Assembly: GCA_032718865.1 (NCBI GenBank)
Contig: JALUTQ010000046.1
Location: forward strand, 620,001-684,000
From: Tilletia caries
Lineage: Eukaryota > Basidiomycota > Exobasidiomycetes > Tilletiales > Tilletiaceae
Length of the DNA stretch: 64,000 bases
Direction of reading: 5' to 3'
Below the pieces are notes generated by a model, which had not been told where the DNA came from, did no database searches, and saw only the letters and a program-made list of their open reading frames with translations. Below are positions 9,014 to 21,775 of this stretch, piece by piece; position 1 is the stretch's first letter, and every line of letters starts with the position of its first letter. The position numbers and the translations under genes were made by a program.

Positions 9014-10915
9014 AGATGAGGTTCCGAGTGTGCTTCCAGAAGGAGTGGAAGTGCTCGTCCCAGCCGCGGGCGTCGACTCCGTTGAGGTTGGAGTTGGATT
9101 CGCAGTCGGAGTTGTAGTGGCAGCATTGACAGGCGCAGTAGTCACGATGGATGGAGCTGGTGCCGATGGAGCAGATTCGGAAGGTCCCATGCCCATCGGC
9201 TGCTGCTGTTGCCCATCGTGCGTAGACTTGGAGAGCACCTTGACGTTCAGCACGATGATGTTGCTCAACAACGCCAGCAGGAGCAAGACGAGCAGGGCCC
9301 AACCGACGACCTGTCTCCAACCTCGCCGGGACCGCTCCTGACGATTTCCATCTTGTTTCGTCTTGCCTCGCGCTGACTGGCTCTCCGACCAACCAGAGCT
9401 GCACCCGTCCAGGTTCGCCGATGCAGCGTCGCCGTCACTCTGGCTTCCTTTACGTTCTTGATGCAACCACGGTTTACCGGGGCGGTCCATATGCTCTTGC
9501 TCTTGTCCGTATCGAAGACCGACCTCGGACATCGGCACGCCGTCTTGATCGTTCTGCCGTCCGTGTGTTCGTCCACCGCGAGCGGCTTTCTTCGACTTCG
9601 ACTTGGGAAGGGAAAAGGACGCCCTCACGTCCGATGCTGCCGTGGCTGCATGCCGTACGGCGGCCTGAAGAGCCAGGACCAGACGTTCCTTCCACCGCTC
9701 GTCGTCGTCATCCTCATCGTCCTCTTCTTCGTCTTCTTCCTCGCGTTCCGGTTTGTGATCCTTGTCCGCAAAGTGTACCACAGTGCCCCTGTCGGCCAAG
9801 CCATCGTCTCCCTTAAGCAAGACGGTCGTGGAAGAGAGTCCGGCTGAAGTGTCCCCTTTCCCTCCGTCCATCGTGTGGGGTCCCGATCGTATAGGCGATT
9901 CAGCCCATCGAATCCGAGTCTCCTTGGCCTCCGTAACATCGACCTCGTCCTCCGACCTTGCTGACGGTATCCAACCCGAAGGGATCTCCTTCCTCTGCTG
10001 ATTCTTCTTTTTCGAGCCCAGAGCGAGGAACGGCACTCCAGGAAGCGGAGGGACCTCCATGCTGGCAATGTTAGCAATCGCACCCGACCCTTTCGCCAAG
10101 AGACTCTTGCGTTTGCCAGTGCTCCCTCGTTCGTGTTCGTCGACAACGCTCGGCGTGGGAGTGCCCAACGGGCCGGGCACAAAGCTCGTCTCGAACCAAC
10201 TTGAGGGAGCTCGAAGACCTCCCCAGCCGTCTCCCCTCCGCTTGACCTGGTGGTGGCTGGGGATCCTCTTCGGCTGTTTGGATTTCAGGCAAGCTGTGTT
10301 GGTGGTTGGCTCGATGATCGGCGGGCCGGTCACAGATGCAGGAGAGTCGTCGGGCCTGATGATCCTGATTTGGATCCCTTCAGCTCCCATCGGGGGATAG
10401 CGGCCGTCTTGCGCCGCGTTCGGGGACGATTTGTACGGCAGAGCGCCGCGCCATCGATTCTGTACTTTGCCATTTCCATCGCTCGGTTCCGTCGTAGAAG
10501 GAGGGAACGCTTGGGTTGGAGCGTAAAGAGTCGAAGAATCGACGGTCGTTGCTACTTCCTCTTGCTCAGGAATCCCCACGCAGCTGAAGCGTTCGGTGAA
10601 CTTGGTAGACGAGACTTTGACATCATCCGGCCGTTCGCCACATTTGCGTCCGTCCAGGAAGTCGGTCGGCGAGTCGGGCGTGTCCGGCATACCTCCCCGG
10701 AAATCAGCAGGGACAAGGATGTTCGTAGTTGTAACAGGGCTTCTTGAACCACACGTTTTGGACGCGCTCGACGCTCTGGATAGTGTCGAGTTGTTGGAAG
10801 TTTGCTTGCGAAGGGCGTTCTTGGGTCGAGGAGCTGGTTGAAGTTGGAAGGCCTTGCAGGTGAGATTGGAGGTGGAGGATGTGTGGACGTCCTCGTGAGG
10901 AATGAATGTAGACAT
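8774..10915 (-). CDS. Single-pass membrane protein with Ser/Pro-rich tail
   Basis: A single exon of 713 codons. Start chosen at the ATG 10915-10913, because an upstream GTGAGT...CGCAG intron (about 11018-10924) fits the 5' untranslated region; an in-frame upstream ATG exists near 11191 but would read through that intron. The first ~480 residues are polar and low in complexity, with an acidic block (REEEDEEEDDEDDDDE). One transmembrane segment (VVGWALLVLLLLALLSNIIVL) follows, then a Ser/Thr/Pro-rich C-terminal region with a PSPSPSPSPS run from a (GGCGAC)n hexanucleotide repeat at 8967-9012. The lack of a signal peptide and the C-terminal helix suggest a type II or tail-located membrane protein of the cell surface or secretory pathway. 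No family recognised. Confidence 0.75.
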
Positions 10916-11625
10916 GGCGGCGTAAACCTGCGACTCAAGAACAAGGAATAGCACACTCTTGTTTGTGAGCAAGGGAGCGCGATTAAGGCCGACGTAGGCG
11001 TACGATAGCCCACTCACTCCTTTGATGTTTGGGCTGAAGGCGCAGGCTGAAGGGAACAAGGGAAAGAGTGGCTGGAAGAGAAAGGGAGGGGAGGAGGAAG
11101 AAGGGGAAAGAGGGCATGAGCAAACAGAAGCATGGGAGCTGTGTGAGCTTGAGGTATAAGAAGGGCCACAGTCAAATGCAGAAGGATACACGATCTGGGC
11201 TGCGAAACAAAGGATCGTCAGTGGGTTGGAGGAGGAAATGAGAAGACGGACAAGTCACCTTCGACCTCGGAGGTGGGGTCATTGCCATTCGCACAAAGGA
11301 GTGCTAGGTGTTCATGCGTTCATGCTGCCTGGATGGTGGTTGGAATCTTGGATGTTGGAACAGATCGGACAGGATGAGGGCTTGTGCTCAGCCCCAGATG
11401 AGGTGTCCTTTGTGGCGGAACAAAGGGAATTGGGCGCCTCATCTCGCGCCGCAATGAACGCGAGGAACACCTTCCTTTGTTTCGGGAAAGCGGGCATGCC
11501 TGATGAAGGCCTCGGGCCCACGAAGGCTTACATCCTGAGACCTGAGAGAAGTAAATGTGAATGTGTGCAAAGTACAAGTACAGAATGTGGAACAGTGAGA
11601 GATTGGAGGTACAGCCACAGCGGTC
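10916..11625. other. 5' region of membrane-protein gene and UTP11 3' flank
   Basis: It holds the probable 5' UTR with its intron for the gene to the left, and then about 400 bp between that gene's promoter and the UTP11 stop. No further gene, RNA or repeat seen. Confidence 0.5.
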
Positions 11626-12599
11626 TCATCGCTTGCGCTCCTTTGTCGTATTCGGTGACCGAGCAAAGTTGACCTTCTCCAGTGCTTGTAGCATCGTCCG
11701 TAGCCGACCTTGCCGCGCTCCGAGAAGTCCCGTGAGGTAGCCAACATGTCGCTACGAGGTAGGAAGGGCCGCAAATGTTAGTCAGCCAGGCAACGCTATG
11801 CGATCGGAAACGGGATCTTTGCTCACCTCGCGAGCACCTTGCGTATCCGCAGCTGCATCAGATTCTTCCGCTCTCTCCGCAGCTTTTGAATCTGAAGATA
11901 CCTTGTATGTATCCACTGTGGAGAAAGGCATGCCGGTTAGAGAAGAAGCTCAATTAACCTCACTTCGGCCTGATCAGCAGACTCACCTTGTTTGACGTTG
12001 TCGCACCACACAGTCCGCTTTCCGGCGTTTGCCAATGAAGAGCCGGACTCGATCGCCTTGCGCAGATTGCGCGCGCTACCCCGAGCAGCAGGTGATTTCG
12101 GATCGTCTTGTGCTTTCGCCTTCCCCTTGCCCTGCCCGCTAGACGATGCGATGGCTCCGAGTAGCCCAGCCTGCTCCAGAGCCTCACTCCGACCTTCCTT
12201 CTCTTCCACCCATGCCGCGCGCAGGTTTGGCAGCGAGGGCGAGATCTCCTTGACGAGCGTGTCGATCTGCTTGCGTTCGTCCTTGATCTTGTTCCTGAGA
12301 TAACCCGCGTCCTGCGTCTTCAGCACGAGAGCCATGTCGTTGTCGAGGACAGCCTCGCCGCGCTCCTGCACATGCACGCCTTCGTTTGTCTTGGAGCGGA
12401 TCATGCCGAAGTAGAACTCGTCCTTATTCCGCATCTCTGCTTTCTCGCGCAGCCGCTTGAGGCGGTCGCGCTTCTCGTGGTGATCGCGCGCACGTTGGAC
12501 ATAGTCTTTGTGCTTCTCGAGCAGACCGAGCCCCTTGCGGTGGGAGAGCTGCGATCGCTCCTTGTGGTTACGGCGTTGGATGACATTGCGGAGCGCCAT
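11626..12599 (-). CDS. UTP11: U3 snoRNP processome protein UTP11
   Basis: A 275-residue protein in three exons (12599-11987, 11915-11827, 11751-11626). It begins MALRNVIQRRNHKERSQ, followed by GLLEKHKDYVQRARD and RLREKAEMRNKDEFYFGMI, the diagnostic N-terminal block of UTP11. UTP11 is part of the small-subunit processome with U3 snoRNA in the nucleolus and is needed for 18S rRNA maturation. The C-terminal exons supply a basic, helix-forming tail ending TTKERKR. The length agrees with the family (about 250-280). It diverges from the ABC1-kinase gene with 320 bp between the start codons. All splice sites are canonical and the summed frame is a multiple of three. Confidence 0.95.
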
Positions 12600-12919
12600 G
12601 GTTGCCAGAGTCGATGCTCGGGATGCTTGGGATGGGCAGCACTCAGCAGGCAGATGCGAGTGGCCGTCTCCGATCCCCAATCTCGAGACCAGAAAAAAAG
12701 TGGGAGGCCATGGCGAAAGGCTCCGAGGAGCTCAGCCTCGATTACATACTTTCCCGGCCGACAGATTTCTCAAATGACGTCGGTTGAAATCGGATCAGAA
12801 CAATGAATGCGGTGGACGAACGAGGTTGGGAACGAGGTGGTCCTTGTGCTCGTCAGTCAGCTTCACAGTCAGCACTCAGCGTCGATCTCCGTTCCTGTGG
12901 CCCAGACGCGACCCAGAAA
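12600..12919. promoter_or_regulatory. Shared divergent promoter region
   Basis: This 320-bp interval separates the start codons of UTP11 and the ABC1-kinase gene and must contain both promoters. No TATA box or clear operator is evident. Confidence 0.5.
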
Positions 12920-15650
12920 ATGGCCCTTCTCTCCTCCAGCGGGTCCGCGGTGATCTCGCGCCATGCAGCCCGCCGCGTCAGCTTGCTGCGGCAGAGCGGC
13001 GTACTTTCGGCCAGCATGATGCTCTCCTCCTCCATAACAGTCGGCGCCTTGAGCTGTAGCGCTGCGCTGTCGCGCACAGCGTCCACGTCGACGAAGTTCA
13101 TAAGGCCAACTTTCTCTCCATCCATCAGCGGGTCGTACGCGCGTCAATTCGCTTCTCGGTCTGCACGGGTCGGTCCGGCAACATCTTACAGCTCCCGCTC
13201 TATGTCGTCCTCCTCGGCATCCTCCTCAAGCCAATCCAGTGGCTCTTCGAGTGGCCGTAGATCACCCTACGCAAATTTGGCGGTCGCTGGAATCGGAGCT
13301 GGTGGCGCGCTTCTCATCTACGCGTTTACATCGTCGAAGATCCATTTGGATAGCCCTGTGTCAGAAAGGGACAGTTCTCCCTCTTCTCACCGTGAGCGAT
13401 TCGCTGAATCAATCGAAGAGATTGAGGAGAAGGAGGCCAACTCGCCCAAACGAAACCCGGTCGTGCGCTTCTTCATTCGGGTCCACGCATGGCTCCAAGC
13501 CTGGATTATTGAGCCAATCGGGACGGGCAAGCGCTTTCTGGTTCTCGTCTTCTTGTTTGCACCTCTCATAATCACCATGCCCATGCTGATGGTCGGGCGT
13601 CGTAGGGAAGGAGGGAGAAGACGCGGGAGAAAGGTATCCACGAGAGAGGAGGGCCAGAGATGGGGTGCGATGTGGTGGTTCAGCTTCCTGGTCAAACAGA
13701 TGGAGCGCGCAGGCCCAACATTTATCAAGGTGCGTTTTCATGTCTCCGATCTGTGTTTGTCCACTCCTTTCCATTCGCCACTTAGAGCTGATCTCTTCTC
13801 TATCACAGCTGGCGCAATGGGCCGGGTCACGACAGGATCTCTTTCCCAAGGAGCTGTGCGACATGCTTGGCAAGCTCCATTCAAACGGCAAACCGCATTC
13901 CTTCGCATACTCGAAGAAGGTCCTCGAACGCGTCTTCAGTCGACCCTTTGACGAAATCTTTGAGGAATTCGCGGAAGAGCCTCTCGGCATAGGTGCCGTG
14001 GCCCAGGTCTACAAAGCAACGCTTCGATCCGATCTATTGCCACCTTCGTACCTCCAGGACAAGAAGGACGCGGCATCGCCAATAGCCAGATCCAAGTATG
14101 CACAGCAGTTAGCATTAACATTCGATGAAGACAGTGCTCCCCCCACAATTCCGACTGCATCTGTCGCGATCAAAATTCTGCACCCGAAGGTGGAGCGAAC
14201 CATTGCCCGCGATCTGAAGATAATGTCGTTCTTCGCCAACCTTATCAACCTGGTTCCCGGCGCGGAATGGCTCAGCTTCCCCGAGGAGGTCGATGTCTTC
14301 GCAGGTATGATGTTCTCCCAGCTCGACTTGCGCAACGAGGCCGAGAACCTGCTGAAGTTCGAGGAGAACTTCAAGAAGAGGAGAGCGGCGGTCCAGTTCC
14401 CTCGGCCGCTACCGGAGTTCAGTACGAAGGAAGTGCTGATTGAAGAGCATGAGGATGCCCTGCCGCTCAAGTACTTCCTGAACTTTGGCGGGGGCGAATT
14501 CGACCATCGCATCGCGAATTTAGGACTTGATGCATTCTTGGTGTGTTACCCTAGGCTCTGCAACAACAATGACGTTCCTTGACCAATGCTGACCCTGTTA
14601 CCCTTCTTTGCAGAACATGCTTCTGATAGACAACTTCACACACGCCGATCTGCATCCCGGAAACATCATGATCAAATTCTACAAGCCGACGACACAATCT
14701 CTGCTCAAGGATCTGCTGCACCGGGTGCTCTCGCGCTTTGACTCGGCCTACGCCCGTGGTGGAACCAAGGCTGCACCTACGCCTGACGACCTGTCTGACA
14801 CCGATGTCACGCATCATCTCCGGCAGCTGAAGGATGACCACGACGGATGGCTGGACGAGCTCGACAGACTCAATGCCCTAGGATATCAGCCCGAGCTTAT
14901 CCTCATCGATGCGGGTCTGACTACGGACCTGACCCCGTCGAACCGGAAAAACTTCCTCGACCTGTTCAGCGCCGTGGCTCAATTCGACGGAGCACGGGCT
15001 GGCCAACTAATGGTGGAACGTTGTCGCATGCCGGAGCTTGTGGTTGACGAGGAGACGTTCGCGCTCAAGATGCAGGACCTCGTCCTGAGCGTGAAGAGCA
15101 AGACGTTTAGCTTGGGCAAGATTCGGATCGGAGATGTGCTGAGCCAGGTGCTGGCGGCTGTCAGAGATGTGCGTATGCTTCGACCTTCTCGGACAGCGAG
15201 TGAACCTCTTTGAGCTGACGGATGTTGAGCCACGATATTTTCGTGTTTAAAGCATCACGTCAAGATGGAGCCAGACTTCGTGAACACTGTCATCTCTATT
15301 CTGCTCCTCGAGGGTATCGGACGGCAGCTGGACCCGAACATGGATGTGAGTAGATTGGGTCATAAGTCTGGGGAAAGCCGGGATCGAGCGCGGTGGCTTA
15401 TCACGTATTCTCCTTCCGCCCATCGCGTCCCTCACAGCTGTTCAAGTCGGCGCTGCCCATACTTCGCTCGCTGGGCAGACAGCTCAGCCATGGCGATGGA
15501 GCCTCAGGCATGCCGACTCCTCACTCGCTGAAGGACATAGGACCGATGGTCAAGCTGTGGCTCTACCTCGAGGCACGCAGCGCGCTCACCGGTCTTGGAG
15601 ACCAGGCCGTGGTCGACGCCTTTGTCCGATACGACTTTGCGTCGCCGTAG
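12920..15650 (+). CDS. Mitochondrial ABC1/ADCK (UbiB-family) atypical kinase
   Basis: An 800-residue protein in five exons (12920-13729, 13809-14540, 14614-15168, 15253-15345, 15438-15650). The start at 12920 gives a basic, Ser/Arg-rich presequence expected of a mitochondrial protein; an ATG at 12803 is in frame but less likely. Two hydrophobic segments follow (AVAGIGAGGALLIYAF and LVLVFLFAPLIITMPML). The UbiB signature is GPTFIKLAQWAGSRQDLFP (the KxGQ region, here KLAQ), then the ATP-binding EEPLGIGAVAQVYKA, VAIKILHP, HADLHPGNIM and LIDAGLTTDL in place of DFG. The WAxxRxDLFP form and the length point to the ADCK2/yeast Cqd1 branch, linked to coenzyme Q distribution; that sub-assignment is inference. 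No operon; it shares a divergent promoter with UTP11. Confidence 0.92.
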
Positions 15651-16728
15651 AGGGGGTCTTAATTATGAATCAATGTACGAGTACGAGTAGATTTCGGAAT
15701 TCGGGCCGAACAAACAAAGGAATGGTCCGTTCGGTTGCTCGTTGCCTTCGTGTGCTCGTAAAAGCACCGGACGTAAGCAACTAGCTGACTAGGTAAGGCC
15801 CGGGAAGGCCTCGGAACTCGGATTGAGGAGGACAAAGGGGAGCGAGGGCAAGCAGCAGCACAGATTCGTTCGGCCGATGAAGCCAAGTGGAGGAAGCGCT
15901 TTCATTTTACACCACGATCTCACGGTCGAACGCCTCCGGCTGACAATTTATTATTATTTATTATTACGTCGAACTTCTGGTCAGCATCAGCGCATCAGCG
16001 AGCGCATCAGCAATAACGGCGATCCCTTCCAGTAGCATGGTTTGAGCCTAAAAAAAAGAAAATGAGAAAGAATAACCTCTTGCGATCCGTAGGCAGGTCC
16101 AAATTGAACGCGTCGATGTGGTGGTGAAAACTTCGACGTGATCCGCGTTGAGCAAGAGACTGATTACTGATCGTCCTGTCTACGCCAAACTCCGATGAGG
16201 GCCGATCATCACTCCACGATGGTCGATGGCCAGGATAAGTAGTGGACTCCAGTCTCCTGCTGGACGCCATGCATAAGTCATGCTCACCGCTCGGCGCTCA
16301 CGGAAGGTGGTTCCCGCCTCTGTGGAAACTGGAAAGTGGAAACCGAATAAGTCCGAAGCCCCAGAGCTGCCTGGGTGTATTGTAGACTGTAGTACATGCT
16401 CGTACGTTCGTCGGCCGTCCTCAGTCCCTCCTTCCTGCTCACTATTATGTATCTCTGATCGATGCATCTTTTTAGTCACTGGCTTCGTGAGTAATGAGTC
16501 CTGACCATCTCATGCATCGACACCTCATTATTTGCTGACGAAGCTCAGAACAAACTGAGCCATCGTCATGTTCCTTTCTCACGAGAGTACACCTTTCAAT
16601 GCTGACCTCAACCCTTCTTGCTCACCTGTATAAGTAACAGAGGAAAATGACAGGTTCGAACTGTTGACTCCTCACCTCCTCGCCGCCCCTCCTCCTTGTC
16701 TTTTCCACAGCCCTGTCGATTTTACGCC
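15651..16728. other. Intergenic region
   Basis: It contains the 3' flank of the kinase gene, a short TTATTATTATTTATTATTA tract near 15947-15966, and the promoter and 5' UTR of the MFS gene; TTTTCCACAG ending at 16710 suggests a 5' UTR intron acceptor. No gene or RNA found. Confidence 0.5.
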
Positions 16729-18966
16729 ATGTACTCGACGATACAGGAAACCACGTTTGGACAATTGGTCTACCACCTCTCGGGGAAGCGATACTTTCGC
16801 TACCCAGAGGATCAGCCGGACTTCAAGGTGCCGGAGAAGTTCAAGCCTGGATACAAGGAGCGAGTCCAGGATGAGAAGGCCGGTCGAAATTCTCAGCACG
16901 AGCAGCAGGCATCTCTTCAACGACCTCAGCTCGCTGAACGTACTGCGTCAGCCGCGACCGGCACGACTGGGCCCTTCTTGACCCCTACCGAGACGCCCTC
17001 TGCGGAGTACCCCCTGGGACCAACCGACGGGACACGCTCACCCCTCTCCGACGACGCTACCCTCGCCGAACAGGGCCGAGTCGGGGCGAAGGGCGACAAG
17101 TCTAGCCCACAGCTGGAACGTTTGCAGTCGGAGAAATCTGGCAAGGACGGAAAAGCGAAGGAGGACAACCCTTACGAGGTCAAGTGGGAGGAGGGAGATC
17201 CGGACAATCCGATGAACTGGTCTCCTCACAAGAAGTGTTTCGTCACGTTTTGGTGAGTTTCCATCAAGCAAGTAGGCCTATAGATGTTTGATGAGACGTG
17301 AGCTGATTCGCCTTTGGAACCCCTTCCCAGTATATGTGCCCTCACCTTTGGTGTCTACTGCGGTAGTTCCATTGTGGCCCCTGCCATTGAGGACATCTCG
17401 ACCACATTCGGCGTCGGTTTACCCGTTGCAGGCCTTTCGTTGTCTCTCTTCGTGAGTTTGAGTCAATATCTGATGCACGTGCATGCTCTTCACTCACCAT
17501 GTCATTGCCAACACCGCAGGTTTTCGGATACGGTACCGGTCCTTTGATCCTCAGTCCCTTGTCCGAGATCCCCCAAATTGGTCGCAACATTCCATACATC
17601 GCCACCTTGGCCATCTTCGTGATCCTGCAAGTCCCGACCATCCTGTCCCCTACTGCTGCCGGTTTCTTCATCTGCCGCTTCCTCGCTGGTTTCTTCGGAT
17701 CTCCCGCCTTGGCCACGGGCGGTGCCACTATCGGTGACATGTTCGGGCCGGAGAATCGCCCAATCGCCCTTGGTATCTGGGGACTCAGTGCTGTCTGTGG
17801 TCCCACCTTCGGTCCGCTCATCGGTGGTTTCGCGTTCGATGGCTTCCAGACATACCGCTGGACGCTCTGGCCGCTGCTCTGGCTCAGTGGCGGTGTCCTC
17901 ATCTTCCTCATCTTTGCCATGCCCGAGACCAGCGCTTCGAATATCCTCACCCGTCGTGCCCGCCGACTTCGGCGCGTGACAGGCAACGACAAGCTGCGGA
18001 GTACGGGCGAGCTCCAATCGGAGCACATGACTGGAGCTGAGGTAGCCAAGATGACGCTCGTCCGACCTTTCGCAATCATGGTTCTGGACCCGCAGGTAAG
18101 TCTGCAAGCAGTCATCGATCCTCTCATCGTATACACTCCTGACCAGAAGCCATTTCATCTGCAGGTCCTCGCTCTCAACATGTACATCGCCCTGGTGTAC
18201 GCCTGCCTTTACTGCTTCTTCGAATCGTTCGCGATCATCTTTACGATGACCTACGGCTTCAACGGCGGAGGTGAGTCTCGGCTCGCGTTCTTCTTTTGTA
18301 GGCTTACCGTTCACTAACGCATACACTCCCTTCCAGAAACCGGCCTCGCCTACCTGGGGATCTTCGTTGGCTCCGTGCTCACGTACTTCGGATATCTTAT
18401 CTACGACCGAAGCTACACCGTGCCGCGCATGCGTCGGAACAATGGATTTATAGAGCCAGAGGGTGAGTTGTTCAAGACTGCTTGCAGGTTCAAGGAAGCT
18501 CTCCACGACATTGACCACCATTGTGCCCCCTCGAAATTCCGCAGAACGACTGCTTCCCGCCCTTTTCGGAGCATGGTTCCTTCCGATCTGCCTGTTCTCC
18601 TTCGGCTGGACCGCCACCGCCTCAATCCACTGGATCGTCCCAATCATCTGCACTGCTACCTTCCCGATTGGTGTCTTCCTGCTCTTCCAAAGCATCCTCA
18701 ACTACCTTGCCGATGCATACCCCAACTACCAAGCATCCGTGCTGGCTGGCAACGACACGATGCGATCTATGGTCGGCGGGGCTTTCCCCATCTTCGCGAC
18801 AGCCATGTTCAAGAACCTCCAGTCCAGGGGACCCTCGAACTTCCCGGTCTCCTGGGGCTGCACGCTGCTCGGCGGGATCAGCGTCCTGATGATTCCCATC
18901 CCATTCTTCTTGTACAAGTACGGCAAGAAGATCCGATCCTACTCCAAGTTCGCCATGCACGATTGA
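16729..18966 (+). CDS. MFS drug/polyamine:H+ antiporter (DHA1 family)
   Basis: A 624-residue transporter in six exons (16729-17252, 17331-17451, 17520-18095, 18165-18270, 18337-18462, 18545-18966), all with canonical sites. The ~170-residue cytosolic N-terminus starts MYSTIQETTFGQLVYHLSG and leads to EEGDPDNPMNWSPHKK, the usual entry into helix 1 of fungal DHA1 carriers. Motif C-like GFFGSPALATGGATIGDMF and the helix pair around FGPLIGGFAF are present, with twelve hydrophobic segments in all. The resemblance is to the caffeine/fluconazole/polyamine exporters (FLR1, CAF5, TPO type) at the plasma membrane, exporting toxic organic cations by proton exchange. The substrate cannot be told from sequence. 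It converges with the GH32 gene. Confidence 0.92.
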
Positions 18967-19360
18967 TACGGAAAACGCGTAACGGCCTCCTTCTCCTGTT
19001 ATACCGCATCTAGCACTCGACCTTGTAATGTAGAACCTTCGATATCCAAGTATTACCCGCTTCGTCGCAGCAATTCGAACAAATGTCCGGTCAGGCTCTT
19101 AAGAACGCATCAAAGTTCGGCTTCAGGTACCTGCAAATGATCTGGACGAGCGGCAGTGAGTGCAAGGACAGAGTTCTTTCAGTCAATGACATTACGGTAT
19201 ATGCCTATAGCCCATAGCAGAGGAAGCGAGACAGGAACAACGTCCAAATGACACCCGCGTGTTGTGACGGGGCCAGGAACGATGGGGTGCGAGAAGAAAG
19301 AATTACGAAGGAAGCGAAAATCAGGTATAGCCCTTGAGCATGCAGATGTGAGACCGTCCA
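18967..19360. other. Convergent intergenic region
   Basis: 394 bp between the stops of the MFS and GH32 genes; presumed to hold both terminators. Nothing else seen. Confidence 0.5.
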
Positions 19361-21775
19361 TCAAGCACCGTTCCACGTCTGGAAGTGCCAACGCGAGCGA
19401 CCAACGCCAGATGGTATGTCGTATGAATCGTCGTACCGAAGGGGACCGTTCGGGTTCGCTGTGGGCTGCGGGAACCCTATGGGCGTGTCGTAAACTCCGA
19501 GGTCGACTGGGTCCTTCGATCGGTTCGGGTAGGCATCAAAGAGACCCTCCCACACTGACACGTTCGACCACGAGACGTCGAAAAGGTCGTTGCTCGCATT
19601 CGCCACGGCGCCCGCAGGCAGGCGGTAAAAGAAGCCCATTTTGGTCGAGTCTGGGTACCAGTAGTATAGCCTGGTGGATAGGACGAAAAGGTCGTTGATG
19701 TAGATCTCGAGAGCAGAGCCGTCCATGAAGACGCGAACGTTGAGAGATTGCGTAGCGAACGATGTTCCATTGTCCGACGTCGTGTTCCAGAGCCGAAGGG
19801 TGCCGTACTGGGGCTTTTTGATGATGAGTTTGGAAGAAAGGGCGAGCTTGCGGGTGACTGCCACACTCTCGTTCGACGGCTGATACGAGAGCATCGCACT
19901 TTCGTTGCGGCCTGACATAAGAGTGATACCAGCGGCAAAGTCGGCAACTTTGGCGTTACGGAGGGCTTTGGGGTTGAAATTGAGCGTCGCTTCCATTTCC
20001 CAGTGACGACTCGTGGGACTCTGGGCGAAGGGCACGAAAACGTATTCTCCATGTGCGTCTCGCTTCACCTGAGCTCCGGGTGCCCGTTTTGCTGTCTTAA
20101 GACTGAGCTGGGTGTCGGACTCCTTCCAGGACGAGGTGGCCTTGTTGCGCATGTCGTACAGCTCGTTGACAGGACGTTGACCGAGAGTGACGAGGGTTAG
20201 TGTCCCATTCGAGGACTTTGGCACGGCGGGTGAATCGGCTGGCACTGTGCTTCCGTTGCTCAGCTTGATCGCCCAGGAAGCGCGCTTGCGAGCCAAAGCG
20301 TTGTCAGGCACGACCAGCTCCTTGATGAAGACCTGTAGTGATGCTCAAAGGTCAGATTGTCGGCAGTGCTTGGAAAAGGCATGTAAGCACGAGCAAGGAA
20401 AACATACCTCACGCGACAGTGTCAGACTGTTCTGCCAGTTCTGCTTGTACTTGCCATCGGTAACGAAGTCTTCCGTGAACATGCAAGTGAAGATGCGCCG
20501 GCCGCCCTTGTAGTCCTCGACGCCTGTGCAGGCGTAGCCGGCGGCCCAGTCGAGAGCACCAGTCGCGTGGACCTCAAATCGGACAGGCGAAGCTTGCTTC
20601 CACTCTCCAAGTTTCCAGAGCTGCCAGGAGTGGTCCGACTTGTTGCCTTCGGCCCCCATCGTGAACACCGCGAGTCCATTGGGATCGTCGCCTTTCTGTC
20701 CCAAGGTCAAGGGCGTCACGCATTCAAAGTTGACTGCAAGGGGTCATCGTCGTTGTCAGATGTCCGTTGTTCAAGCGATTGACGTTTAAGGTTGGGATTG
20801 GGCTGTGTGTCTGACTCACCACCGTCATTGCCGGTGAAGGCGAACTCTCCGAATGTTGTGTTAGGTCGAGGGGCGAGGGGTGCGCCGATGTAGGTCCAAT
20901 TCATCCAGTTCTTGTTTTCTTGCTTGTACAAGAAAATTCGAGAGCCTTTGCCCTTCTCGCCACTACTGACAGTAGTATACCATTGCTGACCGACGTTGTC
21001 CTTGAGTCCCAAAGCCCGGTCTAGAGAACTGCTTTGGAACAGGTAAGGGTCGCGGAAGCCTGTGACGGACACGCCTGTAGGAGGCGATCGGATGACGGGT
21101 GGAGCTGCCACCTTTATCCACGTTTTGCCTTGATCCTCGGAGTAGGCCAGCGCCTGAGTTTCGGCACCGCGAACGTAGGGAACGCGCCAGGATATGGGCG
21201 CGTACGACACTGCGGTGTACAGAAGCGTAGGTAGGCCCTCTGGTAGATTCGAACAGCATTGTCAGTAAATCGGATTTGGCCATGGCAGGTAGAAGTCTGG
21301 AAGCAAGAAACAACTCACTGTAACCTTTGGGAATAGCTTTGCCATCGAATACTGCTATCGGGTCGTTCACACCGCCAGGACCAATCGTGACACCCCAATC
21401 CTCGAAGGTTACGAAGTCAATCGTTTTCGCAGCACGGAGGGCATTGGCGAAAGGATTGGAGGACGTCCTCAGGTATCCATAGATGGTAGAGATGATCGCG
21501 CCCGAGCCACTGGGATCAGCCCAGAGGCTGGTAGGGTCTCCTGTGATCTGGGAAGGGTGTATGAAGTGGGCTTTGGGTCGCCACTGGCTGAACAGACTTC
21601 CATTGGCGAGCGAGTGGAAATTGGTGGGAGGCAGCCGAGCAAAATCAGGCAGCCATGAGGGAGTCGACGCTGCATACGATTCGCTTGGATGAGCGGTTGA
21701 CTGTTTGGCAGAGGACGAGCCCCAAGCCGGGAAGGTGTTCAGAAGCAGCCCAACCAGGGCGGAGCTGATCTGCAT
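19361..21775 (-). CDS. Secreted GH32 glycosidase (fructan/sucrose type, variant nucleophile motif)
   Basis: A 724-residue protein in four exons (21775-21319, 21239-20820, 20733-20408, 20332-19361). The start at 21775 gives a hydrophobic signal peptide (MQISSALVGLLLNTFPAWG); an upstream in-frame ATG at 21808 exists. The N-terminal motif reads ITGDPTSLWADPSG where classical invertases have WMNDPNG; the nucleophile aspartate in GDP is kept. The transition-state stabiliser motif is FRDPYLF and the acid/base motif is NFECVTPL, so all three catalytic acids are present. GAETQALAYSEDQGKTW is also typical of GH32. A C-terminal beta-sandwich with VRVFMDGSALEIYIND follows. It is expected to split beta-fructosides outside the cell. 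It is divergent from the amine oxidase gene. Confidence 0.9.
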
